From positions 1 through 40,135 of the forward strand of contig NZ_JPIM01000032.1 in NCBI RefSeq assembly GCF_000735195.1: a stretch of DNA of 40,135 nt, given 5' to 3'. The position numbers were made by a program, and so were the translations under genes. How positions within the stretch are numbered: the first letter of the stretch is position 1; each line of letters opens with the position of its first letter. Shown one piece after another: positions 24,566 to 31,919 of the stretch. The notes under the pieces are model-generated. The model did no database searches. It was not told the origin of the DNA and saw only the letters and a program-made list of their open reading frames with translations. Source of the DNA: Chloroflexus sp. MS-G. Its GTDB lineage: Bacteria > Chloroflexota > Chloroflexia > Chloroflexales > Chloroflexaceae.

Positions 24566-25273
24566 TCACCACCAGAATCGATACTTGAAGAGGGCAAAGA
24601 TGGCGTAGATGCCTTGAATTGGTTTCATTTTCTTCCCCTCTTCATACGTGCGGCCAAGATAACTTACCGGCACTTCGTAAATCCGTTGACCGCGCCGTAA
24701 TACCTTTGCGGCGATTTCTGGTTCGATCCGAAAATCGTTACTTTCAAGCTGCAAATCGCGCAGAATGTCAGTTCGTACCACTTTATAGCACGTCTCCATG
24801 TCTGAGATCCAGCAATTGAACAAAAAGTTGGTCAGGAATGTCAGAAACTTATTTCCAACGGCGTTCCAGAAATACATACCGGTATGTCGGCCGAGAAACC
24901 GGCTACCGAATACCACGTTCACCCGTCCTTCGACGATAGGTTTCACCAACTCATAATAATCCTGCGGATCATATTCCAGATCAGCATCTTGCACAATCGT
25001 AATTTCGCCACGGGCGTGAGCCAAACCACTGCGCACGGCTGCGCCTTTCCCCCGATTGTGCGGGTGCCGAATCACCGTGAGATGTGGACGAGAGCTGGAC
25101 AGTTCAGCCAATACCCGCGGTGTCTCATCAGTTGAGTGATCATCGACAATGATGATTTCTTTATCGAGATCAACTGCTTCAACCTTGTTGAGAATGATGG
25201 GCAACGTTGCCGCTTCGTTGTAGCAGGGTATGATAACCGAGAGCAGTGGGCGTTTTAATGATTCATCGTTCAT
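24566..25273 (-). CDS. Family 2 glycosyltransferase, dolichol/polyprenyl-phosphate mannosyltransferase-like
   Basis: 235 residues, soluble or peripheral with no membrane helices. GT-A fold motifs are SVIIPCYNEAATLP at the start, IIVDDHSTDETP (42-53), IVQDADLEYDPQDY (the DxD-like metal site), FGSRFLGR and a C-terminal YLGRTYEEGKKM, all typical of DPM1-like enzymes that make polyprenyl-phosphate sugars for membrane glycosyltransferases. It lies 179 nt upstream of the GT4 gene on the same strand. A GT-C-like protein that could use such a donor is encoded at 31920-33887. Confidence 0.92.
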   Translation of the reverse strand: MNDESLKRPLLSVIIPCYNEAATLPIILNKVEAVDLDKEIIIVDDHSTDETPRVLAELSSSRPHLTVIRHPHNRGKGAAVRSGLAHARGEITIVQDADLEYDPQDYYELVKPIVEGRVNVVFGSRFLGRHTGMYFWNAVGNKFLTFLTNFLFNCWISDMETCYKVVRTDILRDLQLESNDFRIEPEIAAKVLRRGQRIYEVPVSYLGRTYEEGKKMKPIQGIYAIFALFKYRFWW

Positions 25274-25619
25274 ATGTTTGTCTAGTTCGAGGTGTCAATA
25301 TCCGTTCGGGTACCGGGAAAACCGTTCAGCTCACGATTACTGGGCGTCTCCTATATGTATGCAAAGGGCAAATGTGACCAAATGCCATTATAGCATCAAT
25401 GTATCGTCTCCTAGATGGGTGAACGATGTGCGTGGCGTCCATGATCCAGCCACCTTCCGCGCCTGCGAGAGCTACCGGAAGAGAAATGCAGACAGCGAGA
25501 CATGAAAAGGGTGCTGTCTGGCGTACTCGCGAGTGTACACTGGGAGGCATCGGTCGCAACGGCATCCGTTGCATCGCTATCCACCGAGATGACGACCACG
25601 GGATGCGTCTGATTGATGG

Positions 25620-25715
25620 CGCGCTGCGGGGTGAGTAGCGTGAGCACGGTCGCTGCGCCGCCTCGCCCTTTTCCTCCGTCTTGGACGTGACGATATATTC
25701 GGATAGGCTCTACGT
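25620..25715. repeat. Fragment related to the dispersed repeat family
   Basis: Ends in ATATTCGGATAGG like the 29-nt motif and contains a GCTGCGCCGCC block similar to the core of the ~200-bp repeat. The similarity is partial, so this is tentative. Confidence 0.35.
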
Positions 25716-26090
25716 GATTGCGTGAGTCGGAGGCCATCGACAGCGGATGCCTCCGTTTCGTCGGTGTATCTTCACTATTTTATTGAAGATGCTGAACACC
25801 TCTCTAATCGTTTGGACTACTAACGTCATCCTTCATCAAGATGCGCAGGGAGTTCCTGGAAATGCTCATCTAGACAAACGAATACAGCCGTATGGAAGAT
25901 GGTGAACGGAGGGGAACTGCTCACGACATTCACATTTTGCTTAACATTGGGATGAGATGTTGCAGGATTGAAACAAAAATCGCCCATCAATGGCGTCGAG
26001 ACCTCTTGATTTGGTGTCAGGGATGTTCTAGCATACATAAGAAATAGCTCGTCAACCAACAGCGTGCCGCGTAAGCCTGAAGTGTATCTG

Positions 26091-26099
26091 TGGTAAGAT
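26091..26099 (+). promoter_or_regulatory. Possible extended -10 for the dhaL-ptsI operon
   Basis: TGGTAAGAT (TGn plus TAAGAT), 75 nt before the dhaL ATG. No clear -35. Confidence 0.35.
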
Positions 26100-26173
26100 A
26101 CACGTTATTCACCGCTATCTAAAGTACGCGGCAAAATTATCAGCACGCACTCTGAGTCCTGAGCGAGGCAACG

Positions 26174-26821
26174 ATGCCAGTTACGGTAGAACACGTCACG
26201 CACTTCCTAACTGCGGCGGCGGCAATTATCCATGAGCACCGCGATGAGCTTACCGCACTTGACGCTGCTATTGGCGACGCCGACCATGGAGCAAATCTTG
26301 ATCGCGGGTTTTCGGCTGTACTTAACCGTCTGCCAACGGTTGCTGACAAAGATATCGGTACAGTTCTTAAAACAACTGGAATGACCATTGTCTCGACAGT
26401 TGGTGGTGCATCGGGACCGCTGTACGGTACTGCTTTTGTGCGGGCTGGTATGGCACTCGCTGATCGCCACGAAATGAGCGATGAAGATGTTGTTCTCGCG
26501 CTAGAAGCGGCGTTGGAGGGGATTATCGCACGTGGCAAAGCTCAACGTGGCGAAAAGACCATGGTTGACGCACTGGCCCCTGCAATTGAAGCCCTGCGCA
26601 CAGCTCTGGCGGAAGGTCGATCATTGGGGCGTGCTTTGCAGCAGGCTGCGGCGGCAGCCGAAGCTGGTGCTAAAGCTACTATTCCAATGCTGGCGATGAA
26701 GGGACGTGCATCGTACCTTGGTGAGCGCAGCATCGGTCATCAGGACCCTGGAGCAACCTCGACAGCGTACCTGCTGCGAGCGCTGGCGATGACGTGTAGC
26801 CGAAATGAGGAGGTGGCATGA
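26174..26821 (+). CDS. dhaL: DhaL, ADP-binding subunit of PTS-dependent dihydroxyacetone kinase
   Basis: 215 residues, the normal length. DhaL holds a tightly bound ADP that DhaM re-phosphorylates, and it then phosphorylates dihydroxyacetone bound to DhaK. The Mg-ADP motif is [14 protein letters not shown] (GDADHG at 34-39), with [12 protein letters not shown] for the nucleotide and the C-terminal [20 protein letters not shown] typical of DhaL in pieces. GAGGCAACG precedes the ATG. dhaM overlaps its end (ATGA). Unusually, no dhaK, which binds the substrate, is upstream or anywhere in the window. Confidence 0.93.
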   Translation: MPVTVEHVTHFLTAAAAIIHEHRDELTALDAAIGDADHGANLDRGFSAVLNRLPTVADKDIGTVLKTTGMTIVSTVGGASGPLYGTAFVRAGMALADRHEMSDEDVVLALEAALEGIIARGKAQRGEKTMVDALAPAIEALRTALAEGRSLGRALQQAAAAAEAGAKATIPMLAMKGRASYLGERSIGHQDPGATSTAYLLRALAMTCSRNEEVA

Positions 26822-27210
26822 TAGGTCTCTTAATCGTCTCGCATAGCGCACGACTGGCAGAAGGCGTACAAGAATTTGTCGGTCAGATCAGCGGTGGTCA
26901 GATACCGATTATCGCTGCTGGTGGCGCCAGCGATGGTTCTCTTGGTACCAGTGTTGAACGTATTTTGGCCGGCCTGGAGCAATTGCGTTCCACCGATGGC
27001 ATTCTGGCCCTCGTAGATTTGGGGAGCGCTGTGATGAGTGTGGAAACCGCCTTGGAGCAATTTTCTGGTCCACCGGTGCACATCAGTAATGCTCCACTGG
27101 TAGAAGGGGCTTATCTGGCTGCGATTGAAGCGTCAAGCAGTACCGCAACTCTTGAACATGTCGCTGCCGCAGCATTGCAGGCCCGTGAGTTGATCAAAGT
27201 GTATGAGTAA
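26818..27210 (+). CDS. dhaM: DhaM, phosphotransfer subunit (EIIA-Man-like) of dihydroxyacetone kinase
   Basis: 130 residues forming a single EIIA-Man-fold domain, without the HPr and EI-like domains fused in the E. coli protein. The phosphorylated His is H9 in [11 protein letters not shown]. The family motifs [11 protein letters not shown] and [16 protein letters not shown] are present. It receives phosphate from HPr~P and passes it to DhaL-ADP. Start and stop both overlap neighbours: ATGA with dhaL, and a possible ATGAGTAA with ptsH. HPr and EI as separate downstream genes supply what the fused E. coli DhaM domains lack. Confidence 0.93.
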   Translation: MIGLLIVSHSARLAEGVQEFVGQISGGQIPIIAAGGASDGSLGTSVERILAGLEQLRSTDGILALVDLGSAVMSVETALEQFSGPPVHISNAPLVEGAYLAAIEASSSTATLEHVAAAALQARELIKVYE

Positions 27211-27214
27211 CAGT

Positions 27215-27487
27215 ATGACAGAAGTAATATTGACAGTGACAAATCCGGTTGGTCTGCATGCACGTCCGGCTAAGCTCTTTGTTGAAACCGTTCGTGCGTA
27301 CAAGAGTACGGTGACTATTCAGAATCTGAGTCGACCGCAAACGAAAGAGTTACCAGTGACTGCGTTCAATTTGTTGCAGATTGGTGTTCGCCAGGGTCAT
27401 CAAATTCGCTTGCGGGCTAGTGGTGAAGATGAGGCTGAAGTGATTGCCGCCCTCACCAAACTGGTTGAAGAGAACTTTGGCGAGTAG
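27215..27487 (+). CDS. ptsH: HPr phosphocarrier protein
   Basis: 90 residues from the ATG at 27215; this start puts the active-site His of GLHARPA exactly at position 15, the canonical HPr number. An alternative ATG at 27203 would overlap dhaM by 8 nt and add four residues. HPr carries phosphate from EI to DhaM here. By alignment with Bacillus HPr, the regulatory Ser46 position appears to be Thr (in PVTAFNLL); no HPr kinase is in the window. The C-terminal RLRASGEDEAEVIAAL block is typical. No sugar-specific EII is encoded nearby. Confidence 0.93.
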   Translation: MTEVILTVTNPVGLHARPAKLFVETVRAYKSTVTIQNLSRPQTKELPVTAFNLLQIGVRQGHQIRLRASGEDEAEVIAALTKLVEENFGE

Positions 27488-27501
27488 CACGTGGAGTATG
27501 T

Positions 27502-29172
27502 ATGAGCATGGTACTTCGTGGGACAGGTGGCGCTTCCGGTTTGGCTTTGGGTCCTGCCCACCACTGGAAACGGGCAGTGACAGTTGCCGATCCGCCTGAC
27601 GAATCGGTAGAAGCAGCTCTGGCTCGTTTCCACGCTGCTCAACATGCAGCAGCCCACCGGTTACGATCATTGGCTGAACGACAACGCGCTGCCGGTTTGC
27701 GTGAAGCTGACCTGTTTGATGCCCAGGCCATGCTGGTTGAAGATGAGACATTAACCGAGGGCGTGACTACGCTGGTTTTGGAAGGACAGCCATTAACATC
27801 GGCGATCCAGGCTGTGGTGGCGCAAATGCAGGCCGCGATTGCCAATCTCGATGACGACTACCTGCGCGAACGTGCTGCTGATATTGCCGCCGTTGGTGTG
27901 GAACTCCTGCGCGCACTCACCGGTGAACAGACTCCGCTGTTTATTCCGCCTGGTGCCATTGTGATTGCCGATGATTTGACACCGGCAGAAACGGTTGATC
28001 TGCCGCTGCATGTTGCCGGATTCGCTACTGCCGGTGGTGGCCCAACCAGTCATACCGTTATTCTTGCTCGCTCGCGCGGGGTACCTGCTGTCGTCGGAAT
28101 CGGTGATGCGATCTTGCGCATCCCCGCCGGTGTGAATGTGCTGCTTGATGGCGACGCTGCCACTGTTATGATTGATCCCGATGAAGATGCTCTACAGGCC
28201 GCACAAGACCGTATGGCAGCGTTACAGGCAATACGTCGCCGTCAGATGGCGCTGCGCGACCAACCCGGACGATTGCGTGATGGCCGTCATATCGCTTTGT
28301 GGGCGAACATTGGTCGTCCGGCTGAAGCGCGACTGGCACGCGAATACGGCGCCGAAGGGATTGGCCTGTTTCGTACCGAGTTTCTCTTTCTTGATCGAGA
28401 GACCCCGCCCGATGAAGAAGAACAGTATGTGGCCTATCGTGCGGTTATAACCGAATTCCCTGATCGCCCAATTGTGATTCGGACACTCGATGTTGGTGGT
28501 GATAAACCGCTGCCGTATCTTCCTATAGCTGCCGAGGCTAACCCGTTTCTTGGCATTCGAGGTATACGTCTCTCGATGCAACGACCTGATCTTTTTCAGG
28601 TACAAGTGCGAGCACTACTCCGAGCTGCTTTTCACGGCGACATCTGGATTATGTTACCGATGATCGCGACACCCTCTGAACTGGCCTGGGCGCGTGCTCA
28701 GATGCTGGATGCCGCCGCAGCATTGGCTGCTGCCGGTATTGATCATCGGCCAGATCCGCCGCTCGGGATAATGATCGAAACACCGGCAGCAGTCGTTATG
28801 GCCGATCAACTCGCCCGTGAAGCCGCATTTTTCAGCATCGGCAGTAATGATCTGGCGCAGTATACTCTGGCAGTTGATCGCGGCCATCCTACGTTAACTA
28901 CTCACTACCGGACTGATGATCCGGCAGTCTGGCGTATGATTGACTTGGCTGCTCGCGCCGCTCGCCAGGCTAGTATCCCGATCGGTATCTGTGGCGAACT
29001 CGGTGGTGAACCAGAAGCGGCTGTTGCGCTGGCAGGGCTGGGCCTTGATGAATTGAGTATGGCACCGGCACGTATTCCGGTCGTGAAAGAGCACCTGGCC
29101 CAAACCTCATGGGCCGAAGCTCAGGCTGCTGCCGCCCGCATGCTTGGGGAGAGTCAGCGTTCTTCGCAATGA
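27502..29172 (+). CDS. ptsI: PTS Enzyme I, phosphoenolpyruvate-protein phosphotransferase
   Basis: 556 residues, near the usual ~570. EI autophosphorylates with PEP and transfers the phosphate to HPr His15. It has an N-terminal HPr-binding/phosphohistidine domain with GGGPTSHTVILAR (active H184) and a C-terminal PEP barrel with GIGLFRTEFLF, IRTLDVGGDKPL, MIETPAAVVMADQ, FFSIGSNDLAQYTLAVDR and the catalytic Cys in ICGELGG (about C497). It starts 14 nt after ptsH. Together dhaL-dhaM-ptsH-ptsI form a complete PEP-to-DhaL relay. Confidence 0.96.
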   Translation: MSMVLRGTGGASGLALGPAHHWKRAVTVADPPDESVEAALARFHAAQHAAAHRLRSLAERQRAAGLREADLFDAQAMLVEDETLTEGVTTLVLEGQPLTSAIQAVVAQMQAAIANLDDDYLRERAADIAAVGVELLRALTGEQTPLFIPPGAIVIADDLTPAETVDLPLHVAGFATAGGGPTSHTVILARSRGVPAVVGIGDAILRIPAGVNVLLDGDAATVMIDPDEDALQAAQDRMAALQAIRRRQMALRDQPGRLRDGRHIALWANIGRPAEARLAREYGAEGIGLFRTEFLFLDRETPPDEEEQYVAYRAVITEFPDRPIVIRTLDVGGDKPLPYLPIAAEANPFLGIRGIRLSMQRPDLFQVQVRALLRAAFHGDIWIMLPMIATPSELAWARAQMLDAAAALAAAGIDHRPDPPLGIMIETPAAVVMADQLAREAAFFSIGSNDLAQYTLAVDRGHPTLTTHYRTDDPAVWRMIDLAARAARQASIPIGICGELGGEPEAAVALAGLGLDELSMAPARIPVVKEHLAQTSWAEAQAAAARMLGESQRSSQ

Positions 29173-29188
29173 TGATGAGGAAACCGTA

Positions 29189-29213
29189 GAGGCGGGTGTC
29201 CAACCTGCCTCTC
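29189..29213 (+). terminator. Hairpin after ptsI
   Basis: AGAGGCGGGT (29189-29198) pairs with ACCTGCCTCT (29204-29213) with one G-U, around GTCCA; 16 nt after the stop. It has no long T run, so it is a probable weak terminator separating ptsI from the cupin gene, which has its own TATAAT (29317-29322). Confidence 0.5.
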
Positions 29214-29379
29214 TTCCAGGCTTGCGAGGGCATCGCTCTTCGCAGCGTAGCACTGAAAACATCGAAAACTCCGACCGCATACTTTCACAATGCGCGACTT
29301 TAGATGTAGCTTCCAGTATAATATTTCGCAGACGTGCTCTTCCCGTAACAACAGACTCAGATGAAAGTCGAGAAAGAGT

Positions 29380-29706
29380 ATGACCGATCGACCATGGATT
29401 GATCTGTTCCCCGGTGTTCAGCGTCGGCGGATCGCCTTGACCGAACGCATATACCAGATGGAAGTTCGTCTGGCGGCGGGGAGTCATGTGCCGTTACACA
29501 GCCATCCCGAAGATCAGGTGGCGTACATAGTGCGTGGTCGGTTACGTTTTCAGCTCGGTGACGAAATCATTGAAGCATCTGCGGGGAGTTCAGTCGCTAT
29601 TCCAGGTGGTACTCCCCACGCGGTGTGGACTCTCGAGGACACGCTCGCTATTGATACCTTTAGCCCACCGCGAGCTGATTATCTGCGCATTGATGGTGAT
29701 GTGTAG
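29380..29706 (+). CDS. Small cupin-domain protein
   Basis: 108 residues forming a single cupin barrel. Metal-ligand motifs are HSHPEDQVAYIVRG (HxH plus Glu/Asp) and the second cupin motif PGGTPHAVW with its His. Such single-domain cupins are isomerases, dioxygenases or sensor-like sugar/metal binders; the substrate cannot be told from sequence. GAGAAAGAG precedes the ATG, and a TATAAT is 58 nt upstream. Its position after the dha-pts operon might mean a link to sugar or glycerol metabolism, but the separating hairpin and own promoter argue for independent expression. Confidence 0.8.
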   Translation: MTDRPWIDLFPGVQRRRIALTERIYQMEVRLAAGSHVPLHSHPEDQVAYIVRGRLRFQLGDEIIEASAGSSVAIPGGTPHAVWTLEDTLAIDTFSPPRADYLRIDGDV

Positions 29707-29889
29707 AGATGTTGCCGGGTATGCCAGAAACATCTCTTCTCTCGTCACACCCCTGTTGACGATGATCCCCGATCTGTGCGGTTTCCCTGGAGGTGCGGGC
29801 CGCAGGTTCACGTTGGGTAGTGGGAGAGGGGAAGGTATTGGCTGAAGCATCAGTATCTCCTACGCGGAAAGAGAAGCGAGCAGAATAGA

Positions 29890-30045
29890 TTCATTTTCCC
29901 CTTCCTCTCCCCTGCTGAGGAAGGAAAGTAGCTGGTCGGGAAGGTGCGGGTCATCCTTTCCTCTTCGCGCTCTGTGCGCAGCGCTACTTTGAGCCGACCG
30001 ATGCCTCTTGATGTATGGGCGCAGCGCCGCTGCGTACCTCCCTCC
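29890..30045 (+). repeat. Diverged copy of the dispersed repeat family
   Basis: Blocks GGGAAGGTGCGGG and TGTGCGCAGCGC follow a CCTTCCTCTCCCC/GAGGAAGG hairpin core in the order seen in the copies at 15349 and 19985. The identity is lower, and the boundaries are uncertain. Confidence 0.4.
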
Positions 30046-30083
30046 TGCGATGTTGCTGATTTGGACAGGCCTTAACAGACCAC

Positions 30084-30112
30084 TTGCCAGTCTGCCCGCA
30101 ATCTGGTATAGT
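30084..30112 (+). promoter_or_regulatory. Promoter of the methyltransferase operon, possibly leaderless
   Basis: TTGCCA (30084-30089), a 17-nt spacer and TATAGT (30107-30112), preceded by TGG (extended -10). The ATG is only 10 nt after the -10, so the 5' leader would be just a few bases; no Shine-Dalgarno sequence is present. Confidence 0.6.
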
Positions 30113-30122
30113 CCGCCCGACT

Positions 30123-30860
30123 ATGGAAAAGAATGAATACACAACAATGGCAGCCGTTGAGCTGCAACACTGGTGGTATGGCGGTATGCGCGCCATCAAC
30201 GCCGCGCTGCTGAAGCGAGTCGTTGCTGATAGGCGTCATCTGCGCATTCTCGATGCTGGCTGTGGTACTGGCGGTGATGCGCTTTTTCTACAGCGCTACG
30301 GGACGGTCGTTGGGCTTGATATAGCAACCGAAGCGCTGGCATTCGCCAGACAACGGATTCCGGGCTATCTGGTGCGCGGTTCAGTTGTACAGTTACCGTT
30401 TGCTGATCAGAGTTTTGATCTCGTGACATCATTTGACGTACTATACCATCGTGCGGTGATTGATGAACAACAGGCGTTGGTTGAAGTGCGTCGTGTCTTA
30501 CGTCACGATGGCTGGCTGCTGATCCGCCTGCCGGCATACGAATGGCTACGCTCGCAGCACGACCGGCAGGTGCATACTCGTCACCGTTACACCGCCGAAG
30601 AAGTGCGTCGTCTCCTTGAAACAAACGGCTTTGTCATCGAACATCTGACTTACGCCCTCACCATTCTCTTTCCGCTATCGGCGACGGTACGCTTGCTCGA
30701 ACGGGTTCTGCCGACGAAGCAACATGATTCGGCGATGACATTACCTTCCAGGCCGATAAACGCTTTGTTGCGTCTACCGATGATGGCTGAAGCAGCGTAT
30801 CTTGCCCGTGGTGGTCATTTGCCGTTTGGTCTGTCAGTAGTGTGTCTCGCCCGATTATAA
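30123..30860 (+). CDS. Class I SAM-dependent methyltransferase
   Basis: 245 residues from the ATG at 30123 (MEKNEYTTM). SAM-binding motif I is ILDAGCGTGGDALFL, the acidic end of strand 2 is VVGLDIA, and the later motifs are DLVTSFDVLYH and VLRHDGWLLIRLPAY. It resembles the UbiE/COQ5-like methyltransferase_11 group common in polysaccharide and lipid clusters; the substrate is unknown. The conserved-looking N-terminus MAAVELQHWWYGGMRAI is typical of methyltransferases paired with GT-C membrane proteins in exopolysaccharide loci, an impression from memory. A frame extension to 30084 exists but overlaps the promoter. It starts a four-gene run ending at 33887. Confidence 0.9.
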   Translation: MEKNEYTTMAAVELQHWWYGGMRAINAALLKRVVADRRHLRILDAGCGTGGDALFLQRYGTVVGLDIATEALAFARQRIPGYLVRGSVVQLPFADQSFDLVTSFDVLYHRAVIDEQQALVEVRRVLRHDGWLLIRLPAYEWLRSQHDRQVHTRHRYTAEEVRRLLETNGFVIEHLTYALTILFPLSATVRLLERVLPTKQHDSAMTLPSRPINALLRLPMMAEAAYLARGGHLPFGLSVVCLARL

Positions 30861-30887
30861 TTCTGCTTATCAGTGACGGGTTTGGTT

Positions 30888-31499
30888 ATGTTTAATATTC
30901 TGCTGAATCAACTAAGCGCTACACCTGAACTCTGGAATCGATTACGCTGGCTGGTCGAAGCCGGTTTCACCGGTGAACATCTGGCGATTGCCCGTGAGTT
31001 AAGACCGTGGTATGGCGATCATCGCCGTTTTCTTGATGTTGGCTGTGGTACTGGCGAGTTTGCCGTGAATTTTCCGCCTCACCGTTATGTAGGGGTTGAT
31101 CCGTCGCTTACCTATCTTCGGTTTGCCGTGCGACGACGCCCGGGAACCTACATTGCTGCCGGTGGTGAAGCTTTGCCCTTTGCCGATCGAACGTTTGATG
31201 CCGGTCTGATTTTGGGTGTCTTGCACCACTTGCCCGATGCCAAAGCGGGTGCGGTGATGCAAGAGGTCTATCGGGTTATGCGGCCGGGAGCAACGATTTT
31301 AGTGATGGAAGATACTCCCCCACCGCCCGGTCAGAATCCGCTCGGTCATGTGATGCACGCCCTTGATCGAGGTGGGTATATCCGTCACGATGCCGATTAC
31401 CGGGTAATGTTTGAGCAGGGCTTCGATATTGCCCGCAATTATCACATGCGTTCGGGTATTTGCGATTACGCCGTGTATGTTTTACGCCGACGACCATGA
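30888..31499 (+). CDS. Class I SAM-dependent methyltransferase (second)
   Basis: 203 residues from the ATG at 30888 (a GTG at 30873 is an alternative). Motif I is FLDVGCGTGEFAVNF, strand 2 ends VGVDPS, and the later motifs are FDAGLILGVLHHLPD and VMRPGATILVMEDTP. It belongs to the same broad methyltransferase_11 group as the preceding gene but is not a close duplicate. The next gene overlaps its stop (ATGA), so it is co-translated with the small transporter. Function in surface lipid or glycan methylation is suggested only by neighbours. Confidence 0.88.
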   Translation: MFNILLNQLSATPELWNRLRWLVEAGFTGEHLAIARELRPWYGDHRRFLDVGCGTGEFAVNFPPHRYVGVDPSLTYLRFAVRRRPGTYIAAGGEALPFADRTFDAGLILGVLHHLPDAKAGAVMQEVYRVMRPGATILVMEDTPPPPGQNPLGHVMHALDRGGYIRHDADYRVMFEQGFDIARNYHMRSGICDYAVYVLRRRP

Positions 31500-31915
31500 A
31501 ACCGTTATCCGTCTATTCACCCAAATTACGCCCTATGTTGCTGGTTTTATCCCTCTTACTCACTGCCAGTGCGCTGACCGTTACCGGTGAAGTTTTATTG
31601 AAAATCGGTATCAATCACGTTACAACCCATGTGGGCGCTTTTACCCTCGATCCAAAGGTGCTGTGGGCTACTTTTACCGACTGGCGCGTCATTCTCGGGT
31701 TTGCGCTGGTCTTTGGAGGAGCTATCTTTTGGTTGGGGGTTATTTCGCGCGTCGATCTCTCGTTTGCCTATCCGCTCCTGGCCCTCAACTATGTGATCAT
31801 TCTGATCCCCTCACGGATTCTGCTAAACGAATCGATCTCGCTCATGCGCCTGATCGGGGCGTTGATCATCGTTATCGGCGTGATTGTGATTACGTGGGGC
31901 AGCGGTAAATCGTAA
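31496..31915 (+). CDS. Small four-helix DMT/EamA-like transporter (SMR or ArnE/F-like)
   Basis: 139 residues with four membrane helices, starting at the ATG that overlaps the methyltransferase stop. The GEVLLKIGIN in helix 1 has the Glu found in SMR-type proteins. The helix 3-4 segment DLSFAYPLLALNYVIILIPS and NESISLMRLIGALIIVIGVIVI (in parts) fits the half-size DMT proteins that dimerise, including ArnE/ArnF undecaprenyl-phosphate-aminoarabinose flippases. With a GT-C-like neighbour and a DPM1-like GT2 in the window, flipping of a polyprenyl-phosphate sugar is a reasonable guess; drug export is the alternative. Confidence 0.75.
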   Translation: MKPLSVYSPKLRPMLLVLSLLLTASALTVTGEVLLKIGINHVTTHVGAFTLDPKVLWATFTDWRVILGFALVFGGAIFWLGVISRVDLSFAYPLLALNYVIILIPSRILLNESISLMRLIGALIIVIGVIVITWGSGKS

Positions 31916-31919
31916 GGTT

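Larger units (their letters stand above)
25274..26173. other. 900-nt gene-free region between GT2 and dhaL
   Basis: No open frame looks like a gene, and I see no remnant of dhaK. The stretch 25620-25715 resembles the dispersed repeats (GCGCTGCGGGGTGAG, CGCTGCGCCGCC, then TTCGGATAGG). GTCTCCTA occurs twice (25344-25351 and 25404-25411) and again inside repeat DNA near 20190. The right part, 25750-26080, is A/T-richer and featureless. The dhaL promoter is near 26094. Confidence 0.5.
29707..30122. other. 416-nt gene-free region with repeat-like sequence before the methyltransferase
   Basis: Open frames here are not gene-like. Around 29890-30045 the sequence resembles the dispersed repeat family: CCCCTTCCTCTCCCC with a nearby GAGGAAGGAAAG arm, GGGAAGGTGCGGG, GTGCGCAGCGC and GCGCAGCGCCGCTGCG. 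The methyltransferase promoter is at 30084-30112. Confidence 0.5.

Noticed and set aside
25274..26173. A decayed dhaK upstream of dhaL
   Set aside because: Searched by eye for DhaK motifs in the flanking frames and saw none; the region is repeat-like or featureless.
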